A stretch of 64,000 nucleotides of DNA from CAVXNB01 sp963763085. GTDB taxonomy: Bacteria; Actinomycetota; Acidimicrobiia; Acidimicrobiales; Bog-793. Where the stretch lies: contig CAVXNB010000002.1 in NCBI GenBank assembly GCA_963763085.1, forward strand, positions 1 to 64,000, given 5' to 3'. Both the position numbers and the translations under genes were made by a program. Below, piece after piece: positions 36,175 through 44,176 of this stretch. How positions within the stretch are numbered: position 1 is the stretch's first letter; every line of letters starts with the position of its first letter. Below the pieces are notes generated by a model that saw nothing but the letters and a program-made list of their open reading frames with translations, was not told the DNA's origin and ran no database searches.

Positions 36175-36435
36175 GTGAAAAAGGGACGTCATCGGCGTTT
36201 CGAAGAGGCGCGCAGTTTGAAGCGCGCCGTCGAGATAACTGTGGAGCCGTGCCCCGAGTGCGGGGCCGACCCTGAGGAAGAGCACGCCTCGTGGTGCCTC
36301 TACGAGTCGGAGGAGCTCGACGAGCCGGAGGAAGCGGACGAGACCGGCTCGAGCTCGCACCCCGCCACGACCGAGGCCGACCAGGCCGAGCAGAACGGAG
36401 TCCACGACCGGGCCGAGCGCGGGCCGGCCGGCTGA
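36175..36435 (+). CDS. small zinc-ribbon-like hypothetical protein
   Basis: 86-aa protein from GTG 36175 (VKKGRHRRFEEARSLKRAVE), preceded by GGAGCGG. The centre is EPCPECGADPEEEHASWC, a C-x2-C-x11-C arrangement that could bind zinc. The C-terminal half is an acidic Glu/Asp/Ser/Thr-rich tail. The basic N-terminus suggests nucleic-acid or ribosome contact (inference). It is convergent with the next gene. Confidence -1.
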   Translation: MKKGRHRRFEEARSLKRAVEITVEPCPECGADPEEEHASWCLYESEELDEPEEADETGSSSHPATTEADQAEQNGVHDRAERGPAG

Positions 36436-36445
36436 GCCAGCCGCG

Positions 36446-37210
36446 CTAGGCGCCGACCTCGCGCCTGCGGACGGTGGGGTGCGGGAGCATCGCAGTCCCC
36501 CTACGGGCGGACCGGCTCTCGAGATACGAGGCGACCAGGTCGTAGACCTGCTGTCCCGCCATGGCGACGATCTCGTCCCGGAGGGTGCGGTAGACAGGGT
36601 CCCGGCCGGAGAATGCCTCGGGCGCCTCGGTGCACCACCAGTGGAATTCTGCGCCGCCCTCGCCCCAATGACGCCGGCCCCATTCGCCGAGCGAGCTCGT
36701 CACGCTCCCGTCGGGTGCCACGGTGTCCTCGCGGCGGAGGGGCAGTTGCCAGCAGACGTCGGGTTTGAGCTCGAGGGGCGCGAGCCCACGCACGAGCGCC
36801 GCCCGGTGCAGAGCGCAACCGGCGCCGCCGGCGTGCCCGGGGCGGTTCAGGAAGATGCAGGCGCCGTCCACGAGCCGGGTCGTCACGCCGCCCTTCGCGT
36901 CGCGCTTGAACACGCCCGACTTGCGGCGTCCCTTGCCGCGGAACTGCCACTCCTCGGCGGACAGCGTCTGGGCGGCGGCGGCGACACGGGCCACGTCCTC
37001 CTCGCCGGTGAAATGCGCTCCGTACGAACAGCAGCCCTCCATCCGCTCCGGCGCCGGCCCGGTCAGGACGCCCTGGCACCCGTTGCCGTAGATGCACTGC
37101 CAGCAACTGGCCAGAAACGTGACGTCCACCACCCACGTCCTCTCCTCACTCGGGTCCTCGAAGCTCACCCACTCATGGGCGTCCGACGGTGCCTCCGGTG
37201 AAGCGGCCAT
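36446..37210 (-). CDS. cysteine-rich metal-binding-like hypothetical protein
   Basis: 254-aa soluble protein with a cysteine pattern like the iron/zinc-chelating YkgJ/DUF3109-type proteins: FLASCWQCIYGNGCQGVL, MEGCCSYGAHF, VDGACIFLNRPG, GCALHRA and KPDVCWQLPL. Eight or more cysteines in this order could hold a metal cluster. The remainder is WxFRGKGRRKSGVFKR and a helical end. ATG 37210 is 27 bp from the divergent aroK start. Function unknown; the family assignment is tentative. Confidence -1.
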   Translation of the reverse strand: MAASPEAPSDAHEWVSFEDPSEERTWVVDVTFLASCWQCIYGNGCQGVLTGPAPERMEGCCSYGAHFTGEEDVARVAAAAQTLSAEEWQFRGKGRRKSGVFKRDAKGGVTTRLVDGACIFLNRPGHAGGAGCALHRAALVRGLAPLELKPDVCWQLPLRREDTVAPDGSVTSSLGEWGRRHWGEGGAEFHWWCTEAPEAFSGRDPVYRTLRDEIVAMAGQQVYDLVASYLESRSARRGTAMLPHPTVRRREVGA

Positions 37211-37220
37211 CCGGTCACGG

Positions 37221-37226
37221 TAGCGT
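37221..37226 (+). promoter_or_regulatory. -10 element TAGCGT upstream of aroK
   Basis: TAGCGT ends 11 bp before ATG 37238, predicting a leader of only a few bases. It also lies just upstream of the divergent gene's start codon. Confidence -1.
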
Positions 37227-37237
37227 GCTGCCTTGCG

Positions 37238-37819
37238 ATGCCAGGGAGAAGAGGCGACCACGTGCTGCTGATCGGGATGATGGGCGCGGGGAAGTCGACC
37301 GTCGGCCGGATCGTGGCCGAGCGGCTGCGGCGCCCGTTTCGCGACAGTGACGCCGACGTGGAGCGACGGACCGGCAAGAGCGTCCCTGAGATCTTCGCCA
37401 CGCGTGGCGAGGCGGCCTTCCGTGCCGAGGAGAGGGCAGCACTCTGCGCGGCGCTCGCATCCGGGGTCCCGTCGGTGATCGCGGTCGCGGGTGGTGCCGT
37501 GCTGGATCCCGAGGCACGCCGCCGGATTCGGACCGCCGGTGTCGTCGTATGGCTCGACGTGGCGCCGCGCGACCTGACGCGACGCGTGGGCACCGGCGTC
37601 GGGCGACCGCTTCTCGACCATGATCAGGCGGGCACGCTGGCGCGGCTGGACGCCGTTCGCCGGCCCGTCTACCGGGAGCTCGCGGACGTCGTGATCGAGG
37701 AGCGCCGGCGGCGACCGGGGGCGATCGCAGACGAGGTGGTCCGGGCGAGCCGGGCGCTGCTCGAAGCATGCTGCCCGCCGGCGGCCCCAGCCCAGATCGG
37801 AGCCTGTTCGTCGTGGTGA
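37238..37819 (+). CDS. aroK: shikimate kinase
   Basis: 193-aa kinase phosphorylating shikimate in aromatic amino acid synthesis. Walker A is LLIGMMGAGKSTVGR. The shikimate-binding Asp is in FRDSDADVERRTG. VPEIFATRGEAAFRAEE follows, then the VAGGAVLD Gly-Gly motif and VGRPLL in the lid region. It heads a tight operon aroK-aroB-aroQ-pepQ-efp-nusB and overlaps aroB by GTGA. Confidence -1.
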   Translation: MPGRRGDHVLLIGMMGAGKSTVGRIVAERLRRPFRDSDADVERRTGKSVPEIFATRGEAAFRAEERAALCAALASGVPSVIAVAGGAVLDPEARRRIRTAGVVVWLDVAPRDLTRRVGTGVGRPLLDHDQAGTLARLDAVRRPVYRELADVVIEERRRRPGAIADEVVRASRALLEACCPPAAPAQIGACSSW

Positions 37820-38850
37820 GCGTTCGGGTCGACCTCGGCGAGCGCGGCTACGACGTGTTGGTGGGTGAGGGCGTGATTGGGGAGGTCTCTGGTTTCGTGC
37901 CTGAAGGCGCGCGTCGTGCGACCGTCGTCACCCAGGACGAGATCGGCGTCGAAGTCGACCCGGGCGTACCGTTCGAGGTCGTCACGATCACCGGCGGCGA
38001 GAAGGCGAAGTCGCTCGCCACGGTCGAGGAGATCTGCCGGTCCATGTCTCGCGGCGACATGCACAGGGGCGACGTCGTCGTGGCGGTCGGCGGGGGCGTG
38101 GTGACCGACGTCGCCGGCTACGCCGCCTCGAGCTATCACCGCGGCATCGCGGTGATCCACGTGCCCACGACCCTGCTCGGTCAGGTCGACGCCGCCATCG
38201 GCGGGAAGACCGGGGTCAACCTGCCTGAGGGCAAGAATCTCGTGGGCTCGTTCTGGCAGCCCGTCGGAGTCGTGTGCGACACCGAGACGCTCCGCACCCT
38301 GCCCGCCCGTGAGTGGCGGTCGGGTCACGGCGAGATGGCCAAGTACGCCTTCCTCGGCGTGGAGGATCTGGACGAGCTCGATCTGACCGAGCAGGTGGCG
38401 CGGTGCGTCGCCTGCAAGGCGGACGTGGTGGCCGGCGATGAACGGGAGGGGGGTCGCCGCCTGATCCTCAACTACGGGCACACGCTGGGCCACGCCCTGG
38501 AGGCGGCGGGCTTCGCGACCGAGGACGCCGGCAGCCCCGAGGTCGAGCTTCGCCACGGCGAGGCGGTGGGCATCGGGCTCGTGTTCGCGGCCGAAGTCGC
38601 CCATCGCATGGGGAGGATCGGCTCCGAGCGTGTCGAGCGCCATCGCCAGGTGGTGTCCGGGTACGACCTGCCGACCACGCTCCCCGCCGGCGCCGACCCG
38701 GACACGCTCATCGAATTCATGACCCGCGACAAGAAGGCGGCCGGAGACCTGATGATGGTTCTCGACGGCCCGGCGGGTGTCGAGCCGGTTCACGACGTTG
38801 CCCCCGAGCTCGTCCGCGAAGTGCTGCAAGACCTTCGAGGCGACCGATGA
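37816..38850 (+). CDS. aroB: 3-dehydroquinate synthase
   Basis: 344-aa NAD- and zinc-dependent enzyme forming dehydroquinate. GGEKAKSLATVEEICRSM and VVAVGGGVVTDVAGYAASSY form the NAD site. HVPTTLLGQVDAAIGGKTGV and NLPEGKNLVGSFWQP follow. GHGEMAKYAFL and ILNYGHTLGHALEA supply the zinc-ligand Glu and His residues. GTG 37816, overlapping the aroK stop, fits the family N-terminus better than ATG 37768. It overlaps aroQ by ATGA. Confidence -1.
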   Translation: MSVRVDLGERGYDVLVGEGVIGEVSGFVPEGARRATVVTQDEIGVEVDPGVPFEVVTITGGEKAKSLATVEEICRSMSRGDMHRGDVVVAVGGGVVTDVAGYAASSYHRGIAVIHVPTTLLGQVDAAIGGKTGVNLPEGKNLVGSFWQPVGVVCDTETLRTLPAREWRSGHGEMAKYAFLGVEDLDELDLTEQVARCVACKADVVAGDEREGGRRLILNYGHTLGHALEAAGFATEDAGSPEVELRHGEAVGIGLVFAAEVAHRMGRIGSERVERHRQVVSGYDLPTTLPAGADPDTLIEFMTRDKKAAGDLMMVLDGPAGVEPVHDVAPELVREVLQDLRGDR

Positions 38851-39359
38851 CCGGCCGTCGCCGCGTTCAGAACGTCGCCGGCCGGCGGGCGCCGGCCAGG
38901 CCCGCGATCCTGTTGCTCTCCGGCCCCAATCTCGGCCTGCTCGGCGAGCGCCAGCCCGAGATATACGGTGCCGCCACATTGGCGGAGCACGTCGGGCGGG
39001 CGGAGCAGGCGGCCGCCCGGTCCGGTTGCGACTTGAAGCACCTCCAGAGCGAGCACGAGGCTGATCTGATCGCGGCGGTTCACGCCGGGCGGGGCAGTGT
39101 GGCCGCGATCGTGGTGAACGCCGGCGCGCTCTCGCACTCGAGCTGGGCGCTTCACGACGCGCTCGCGGCCTTCGACGGCGTCGTCGTGGAGCTTCACCTC
39201 TCCAATCCGGACGCACGGGAGCCGTGGCGGCGCCGCTCGGTGATCGCCCCGGTGGCCGACGGAACGGTGGCGGGCTTCGGCGGCCTCGGCTATGAGCTCG
39301 CCGTCGAAGCGGCCGCGCGCCTCATCGCGGGGCGCGGCGCGTCGGCCCCGGACGCCTAG
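38847..39359 (+). CDS. aroQ: 3-dehydroquinate dehydratase, type II
   Basis: 170-aa type II dehydroquinase. ILLLSGPNLGLLGERQPEIY holds the GPN motif and the catalytic Tyr loop (EIYG). LQSEHEADLI, VVNAGALSHSSWALHDAL and VELHLSNPDAREPWRRRS are the conserved substrate-binding segments. The first 18 residues are a basic extension not typical of the family. Its stop TAG is also the first half of the pepQ -10 element. Confidence -1.
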   Translation: MTGRRRVQNVAGRRAPARPAILLLSGPNLGLLGERQPEIYGAATLAEHVGRAEQAAARSGCDLKHLQSEHEADLIAAVHAGRGSVAAIVVNAGALSHSSWALHDALAAFDGVVVELHLSNPDAREPWRRRSVIAPVADGTVAGFGGLGYELAVEAAARLIAGRGASAPDA

Positions 39360-39362
39360 CAT
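39357..39362 (+). promoter_or_regulatory. -10 element TAGCAT, leaderless promoter of pepQ
   Basis: TAGCAT ends 7 bp before ATG 39370 and overlaps the aroQ stop codon. It would give an internal leaderless transcript for pepQ-efp-nusB. Confidence -1.
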
Positions 39363-39369
39363 TCCGCCC

Positions 39370-40491
39370 ATGTCAGCGTCCCGCGAATCGCCGCCTCTCG
39401 CCGGCATGGACATCGCCGGCCGGCTGCCGCGCCTCGCCGGGCGTCTCGCCGAGCTCGGCTGCGATGCTCTGCTCGTCTCGAAGCAGACCAACATCAGGTA
39501 TTTGACCGGTTTTACGGGATCGGCCGGTTTGCTGCTGGTCCTCTCCGACGACGCTCTTCTCGTGACCGATGGTCGCTATCGGGATCAGGCGGCTGATCAG
39601 GTCGAGGCGTCCGGGGCGGCGGTGCGGATCGAGATCGGCCGGCCCGCCGCCCAGCTGGCCGCGGTCAAGCGGCTGGCAGACGGAGTACGCCGCCTCGGGC
39701 TCGAGGCCGAGGACGTCACCTGGGGCGCGCAGCAGCGCTTGCGGGCTGCGATATCGCCGGGCACGGAGCTGGTCTCGGTCTCGAACGCGGTCGAGGCGCT
39801 CCGCGTCGTCAAGGACGATGGTGAGCTCGCCCGGATCGAACGGGCTGCGGACATCGCCGATGTCGCCCTCGCGCAGGTCAAGGAGCTCCTGTGCGAGGGC
39901 CCGACCGAGCAGGAATTCGCGACAGCGCTCGACTTCGAGATGCGCAGGCGAGGAGCGGAGTGCGTCGCGTTCGAGACCATCGTCGCCAGCGGGCCGAACA
40001 GCGCCCTCCCGCACGCTCGGCCGACGGGCCGCCGTGTCGAGCCAGGCGAGCTCGTCGTGATCGATTTCGGAGCGACCGTCGACGGCTACCGGTCGGACAT
40101 GACGCGCACGGTCAGCGTCGGCGCGCCGGCGTCGGGCGAGCTCCAGGAGCTGCTCGAAGCGGTGCTCACCGCGCAATCCGCCGGCGTGCGGGCAGTCCGG
40201 CCCGGCGTGACCGGCGGCGATGTCGACGCCGCCTGTCGCGACTCGCTGACGTCGGCCGGCCTGAGGGAGGCGTTCCTGCACGGGACCGGTCACGGGGTTG
40301 GCCTCGAGATCCACGAGGCCCCGTCGGTCTCGGCGGAGTCCGCTGATATCCTGCAGGTCGGAGCCGTGGTGACCGTAGAGCCCGGCGCCTACCTCCACTC
40401 GAGCGGTGGCGCACGCATCGAGGACACCTTGGTCGTGACGGCCACCGGCGCTCGTCCGCTCACCAAGTCGACCAAGGACTACACCCTCTGA
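39370..40491 (+). CDS. pepQ: Xaa-Pro peptidase (M24 family)
   Basis: 373-aa creatinase/prolidase-like metallopeptidase. The N-terminal domain has NIRYLTGFTGSAGLLLVLSD. The catalytic domain has VIDFGATVDGYRSDMTRT (two metal Asp), HGTGHGVGLEIHEAP (His), VTVEPGAYL (Glu) and GGARIEDTLVVT (Glu), so all five metal ligands are present. It is the usual neighbour upstream of efp. The stop overlaps the efp start (TGATG). Confidence -1.
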   Translation: MSASRESPPLAGMDIAGRLPRLAGRLAELGCDALLVSKQTNIRYLTGFTGSAGLLLVLSDDALLVTDGRYRDQAADQVEASGAAVRIEIGRPAAQLAAVKRLADGVRRLGLEAEDVTWGAQQRLRAAISPGTELVSVSNAVEALRVVKDDGELARIERAADIADVALAQVKELLCEGPTEQEFATALDFEMRRRGAECVAFETIVASGPNSALPHARPTGRRVEPGELVVIDFGATVDGYRSDMTRTVSVGAPASGELQELLEAVLTAQSAGVRAVRPGVTGGDVDAACRDSLTSAGLREAFLHGTGHGVGLEIHEAPSVSAESADILQVGAVVTVEPGAYLHSSGGARIEDTLVVTATGARPLTKSTKDYTL

Positions 40492-41051
40492 TGGCTTTCT
40501 CCACCAACGACCTCCGCAACGGCATGACCCTCGACCTTCCGGATGGTCTCTTCACCGTCGTCGAATTCCAGCACGTCAAGCCCGGTAAGGGCGGCGCCTT
40601 CGTGCGCACCAAGCTGCGCAACGCCCGCACCAAGGCGGTGATCGAGCGGACGTTCCGGGGGGCCGAGCAGGTCGAGCAGGCGGTGATCGACAAGCGCGAG
40701 ATGCAGTTTCTCTATCGGGACGGGCAGGACTACGTCTTCATGGACAACGTCTCCTACGACCAGCTGCAGGTCCCGGAGTCCACGCTCGGCTCCGCCGCCT
40801 CCTACCTCAAGGAGGGCGACTCGGCCGTGATGCAGATGTACGACAACGAGATCGTCGACGTCGACCTGCCGGCGGCGGTCGAGCTCACGGTCACCGAGAC
40901 CGAGCCCGGGCTGCAGGGCGACCGGGTCTCGGGCGCCCGCAAGCCCGCAACCCTCGAGACGGGTCTCGTGGTCCAGGTGCCGCTGTTCGTCAACCCCGGC
41001 GAGCGGATCAAAGTCGACACCCGGACCGGTGAGTACCTCACCAGGGCCTGA
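40491..41051 (+). CDS. efp: translation elongation factor P
   Basis: 186-aa factor relieving ribosome stalling at polyproline. FQHVKPGKGGAFVRTKLRNA carries the loop Lys at about residue 34 in PGKGG. FLYRDGQDYVFMDN and the C-terminal VQVPLFVNPGERIKVDTRTG with EYLTR are standard. Length and all three beta domains are intact. The many Pro-rich linkers in neighbouring proteins make EF-P relevant here. nusB begins inside its last codons. Confidence -1.
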   Translation: MAFSTNDLRNGMTLDLPDGLFTVVEFQHVKPGKGGAFVRTKLRNARTKAVIERTFRGAEQVEQAVIDKREMQFLYRDGQDYVFMDNVSYDQLQVPESTLGSAASYLKEGDSAVMQMYDNEIVDVDLPAAVELTVTETEPGLQGDRVSGARKPATLETGLVVQVPLFVNPGERIKVDTRTGEYLTRA

Positions 41052-41463
41052 GAGCTTCTCGCGCCGCACCCTGCCCGGCGCCCGTCGCCGGGCACGCGAG
41101 CGGGCCGTGGAGCTGCTCTACGAAGCCGAGACGAAGGACCTGAGCCCGTCGCAGCTCCTCGCCGAGCTGCCGGTCGCGCCGGAGAGCTATGCGACCCAGC
41201 TCGTCGAAGGCGTCGAGCGGCGAGGCGACGAGGTGAACGCGCTGCTGACGCGTCACGCCTCCGGCTGGACCGTCGAGCGGATGCCCGCGGTCGACCGGTG
41301 CGTGCTGCGGATCGCGACCTACGAGCTGCTCGGCGAGCCCGAGGTGCCGGTCGCTGTCGTGCTCGACGAGGCGGTCGACCTCGCCAAGGAGTACTCGACC
41401 GAGGACTCGGGCCGGTACGTGAACGGCGTTCTCTCCGGCGTCGCGAGCGAAGTCCGGCCCTGA
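41029..41463 (+). CDS. nusB: transcription antitermination factor NusB
   Basis: 144-aa helical RNA-binding protein of rRNA antitermination. ARRRARERAVELLYEAETKD is helix 1, YATQLVEGVERRGDEVNALL follows, and VERMPAVDRCVLRIATYELL and EYSTEDSGRYVNGVLSGVA are the strongest signatures. GTG 41029 overlaps efp by 23 bases. TGATG couples it to the next gene. Confidence -1.
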   Translation: MSTSPGPESFSRRTLPGARRRARERAVELLYEAETKDLSPSQLLAELPVAPESYATQLVEGVERRGDEVNALLTRHASGWTVERMPAVDRCVLRIATYELLGEPEVPVAVVLDEAVDLAKEYSTEDSGRYVNGVLSGVASEVRP

Positions 41464-42561
41464 TGACCCAGGGCGCGTACGAGGCGACCGGCGTCGACTA
41501 CGACGTCCTCGACGCCGCCAAGCGGCGGTCGCTGGCGGCTGCGGCCACGACCCTCAGCCTGCCGGCCGACCGAGGGGCGCTCCTCAACCGGGCTTCGCTC
41601 GGCGAGCCGGCGACGGTATTCGAGGTAGGCGGGGTCACGCTCGCGTTCGTGCTCGAGTGCCTCGGCACGAAGTCGATGATCGCCCGGGCGTACGAGGAGG
41701 CGACCGGGGTGGACCGTTTCGACGCCATCGGCCGCGACGCGGTGGCCGCGATCGTGAACGACCTCTGCTGCGTCGGCGCGCTGCCGCTCGTCGTCAATGC
41801 CTACGTCGCCACCGGGTCGGCCGCCTGGTACGCCGGCACCCGGCACGCGTCGCTCGTGGCCGGCTGGCTGAGCGCCTGCCGGGAGGCCGGGTCGGCATGG
41901 GGCGGCGGCGAGTCGCCCGACGCTCGCGGGCGTGATCGAAGCCGATCAGGTAGACCTCGCCGGCAGCGCCGTCGGACGGGTGCCCGCCGGCGGCTCGCCC
42001 TGGCTCGGCGACGAGCTCGCGCCGGGCGACGAGATCGTCCTCGTGGAGGCGAGCGGTCTGCACGCCAACGGGGCGTCACTCGCCCGCCGGCTGGCGTCCC
42101 AGCTGCCGCTCGGCTGGACCACACCGCTCCCGAACGGCCGCGCCTACGGCGAGGCGGTACTCGACCCCGGTGCGCTGTACGCCGGACTCGTCGCTCGTCT
42201 CTGGGCCGACGGCGTCCCCGTCCGGTACGCGAGCCACATCACCGGCCACGGCCTCCGCAAGCTCATGCGAGCCGATCGGGAGCTGACCTACCGCATTGAG
42301 CGGCTCCCCGAGGTGCCGGAGGTGCTGGCTTTTCTCGTCTCCGGGATCGGCCTCGACGCGACACAGGCGTACGGCACGTTCAACATGGGAGCCGGGTTCG
42401 CGGTGTTCACCGCCGCCGGCGCCGGCGATGCGGCGGCCGCCGCCGCCGGCGCTGCGGGCCACCGGGCGATCGTTGCCGGCCGGGTCGAGGAAGGGCCGCG
42501 CCAGGTCGTGCTCGAGCCGCTCGGCGTGACCTACCCGAGCGCGGACCTGGAGCTGCGCTAG
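41463..42561 (+). CDS. AIR synthase-related (PurM-like) protein, one frameshift
   Basis: PurM/ATP-grasp-like superfamily protein of about 365 aa, with the fold of phosphoribosyl-aminoimidazole synthetase. Part 1 shows ALLNRASLGEPATVFEVGGV, CLGTKSMIARAYEEATG, FDAIGRDAVAAIVNDLCCVG and WGGGES. Part 2 shows GVIEADQVDLAGSAVGRVPA and LVEASGLHANGASLARRLAS, HITGHGLRKLMRADRELTY and YGTFNMGAGFAVF. Dropping one G at about 41919 joins GGGESP to TLAGVIEAD, the expected motif. It could be a true purM or a diverged paralogue; its place between nusB and pyrR is unusual for either. Confidence -1.
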
Positions 42562-42577
42562 AGCGCCGGGCGCGCGT

Positions 42578-42583
42578 TAGAGT
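42578..42583 (+). promoter_or_regulatory. -10 element TAGAGT of the pyr operon
   Basis: TAGAGT lies directly behind the purM-like stop. The transcript would start near 42590 and run into the PyrR-binding hairpin at 42603. Confidence -1.
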
Positions 42584-42602
42584 CGAAGTCTCGGACGTGA
42601 AA

Positions 42603-42620
42603 CGGGTCCAGCGAGACCCG
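42603..42620 (+). promoter_or_regulatory. PyrR-binding hairpin in the pyr leader
   Basis: CGGGT-CCAGCGAG-ACCCG forms a 5-bp stem whose loop and flank read TCCAGCGAGA. This is close to the conserved TCCAGAGAGG of PyrR-binding loops that sense UMP/UTP in other bacteria. It sits about 13 bases into the predicted mRNA. Confidence -1.
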
Positions 42621-42662
42621 TACGGACGAGGAGGAGCCCGAGTGGCCGATAGGGAGAGAAGG

Positions 42663-43226
42663 ATGACGCGCCCGGGAGGGCGCATTTTTGTTGCCCGTGC
42701 GCAGGTGATGGACAGCGACGAGGTGCGCAGGGCCCTCGTGCGGATCGCGCACGAGATCGTCGAGCGCAACCGCGGGCTGCAGGACGTGGCCGTCATCGGC
42801 CTGCAGACCGGCGGGGTGCCGCTCGCGGAGCGCCTGGTGGCGATCCTGCGCGAGATCGAGGGAACCTCGGTGCCGTTCGGGACGATCGACGTCGCGTTCT
42901 ACCGGGACGACATAGGGCTGCGCCCGGTGCTCTCCGAAGAGGTCACGGACCTGCCGTTCGACCTCACCGGCCGCATCGTCGTCCTGGTCGACGACGTCCT
43001 GTTCACCGGGAGAACCGTCCGGGCAGCGCTGGAGGCGCTCGCCGCCCACGGGCGAGCCAGCGCGGTGCAGCTTGCCGTCATGGTCGACCGCGGACATCGG
43101 GAGCTGCCGATCCGGCCGGACTTCGTCGGCAAGAACCTGCCGACGAGAAGCGACGAGCTCGTCGACGTGGGCGAGACCGGCGTCACGATCGGTGAGCTGC
43201 AGCCGGCCGAGAGGGGGATCAGTTGA
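42663..43226 (+). CDS. pyrR: PyrR bifunctional pyrimidine regulator / uracil phosphoribosyltransferase
   Basis: RNA-binding attenuation protein with weak UPRT activity. MDSDEVRRALVRIAHEIVER and VIGLQTGGVPLAERLVAIL match the PyrR fold. VPFGTIDVAFYRDDIG follows. The PRPP loop is VVLVDDVLFTGRTVRAALEA. The C-terminus is FVGKNLPTRSDELVDV. ATG 42663 has AGAGAAGG upstream, but a terminator hairpin immediately follows it. ATG 42708, after the hairpin and starting MDSDEVRR, may be the true start. It overlaps pyrB (TTGA). Confidence -1.
   Translation: MTRPGGRIFVARAQVMDSDEVRRALVRIAHEIVERNRGLQDVAVIGLQTGGVPLAERLVAILREIEGTSVPFGTIDVAFYRDDIGLRPVLSEEVTDLPFDLTGRIVVLVDDVLFTGRTVRAALEALAAHGRASAVQLAVMVDRGHRELPIRPDFVGKNLPTRSDELVDVGETGVTIGELQPAERGIS
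42668..42690 (+). terminator. intrinsic terminator (attenuator) at the start of pyrR
   Basis: GCGCCC-GGGA-GGGCGC followed by ATTTTTG, a perfect 6-bp stem with a T-run. It starts only 5 bases after ATG 42663, inside the annotated frame. Placed after the PyrR hairpin, it fits an attenuator. Confidence -1.
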
Positions 43227-44176
43227 CCTCGCCGGCGCCCCATCTGCTCTCGATCGCTGATCTCGACCGTGACGGCATCCTCGAGATCATGCGCCTTTCG
43301 GACGCCTTCGCCGAGGTGGCGCAACGCCCGATCCCGAAGGTGCCCGCGCTCCGGGGACGGACCGTGGCGACGGTCTTCATGGAGCCGTCGACGCGGACCC
43401 GCCTCTCCTTCGAAACCGCCGCAAAACGACTCTCCGCCGACGTCATGACCTTCACCGCCTCCACGTCCGCCGCCGTCAAGGGCGAGTCGCTCCGCGACAC
43501 CGTCGAGACGATCGACGCCATGGGGGTCGACGCCATGGTTGTGCGGCACCAGGCCTCCGGCGCGCCCTTGCGGGTGACCGAGTGGGTCAACTCGAGCGTG
43601 ATCAACGCCGGCGACGGCACCCACGAGCACCCGACGCAGGCGCTGCTGGACTGCTACACGATCCGCGAAGCGATCACCGACCGCCGCGACGGGGAGACCC
43701 CGTCCGACCTGAAGGGGCTGCGCATCGCGATCGTGGGCGACATCAAGCACTCGAGGGTCGCCCGGTCGAACGTGCTGGCGTTCACGGCGCTCGGCGCCGA
43801 GGTGGTGCTCGTGGCGCCGCCGACGCTCATGCCGGCTTCGTTGGAGGGCTGGCCGGTGACGGCCACCGGGGACCTCGACGCCACGCTCGGTGAGGTCGAC
43901 GTCGTCTACCTGCTCAGGATCCAGTCGGAGCGGCTCGGCGAGGTGCTGCTGCCGTCGCTCGAGGAGTACCACTGGCGTTACGGGCTCACCCGCGCCCGGG
44001 CCTCGGCCCTCAAGAAGGACGCGATCGTGATGCATCCGGGTCCGATGATCCGCGGTGTGGAGATCGCACCGGAGGTGGCTGACCTGCCGGCGACGCTCGT
44101 GACGCGCCAGGTGCGCAACGGCGTCCTCGTACGCATGGCAGTCCTGTTCCACCTGCTCGGATCGGGGTCGATATGA
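43223..44176 (+). CDS. pyrB: aspartate carbamoyltransferase catalytic chain
   Basis: 317-aa ATCase forming N-carbamoyl-aspartate. VFMEPSTRTRLSFETAAKRL is the carbamoyl-phosphate STRTR motif. FTASTSAAVKGESLRDT, HEHPTQALLDCYTIRE, VGDIKHSRVARSN, LRIQSERLG and HPGPMIRGVEI follow. No pyrI regulatory subunit is seen, as usual in actinobacteria. TTG 43223 overlaps the pyrR stop and ATGA couples it to pyrC. Confidence -1.
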   Translation: MTSPAPHLLSIADLDRDGILEIMRLSDAFAEVAQRPIPKVPALRGRTVATVFMEPSTRTRLSFETAAKRLSADVMTFTASTSAAVKGESLRDTVETIDAMGVDAMVVRHQASGAPLRVTEWVNSSVINAGDGTHEHPTQALLDCYTIREAITDRRDGETPSDLKGLRIAIVGDIKHSRVARSNVLAFTALGAEVVLVAPPTLMPASLEGWPVTATGDLDATLGEVDVVYLLRIQSERLGEVLLPSLEEYHWRYGLTRARASALKKDAIVMHPGPMIRGVEIAPEVADLPATLVTRQVRNGVLVRMAVLFHLLGSGSI

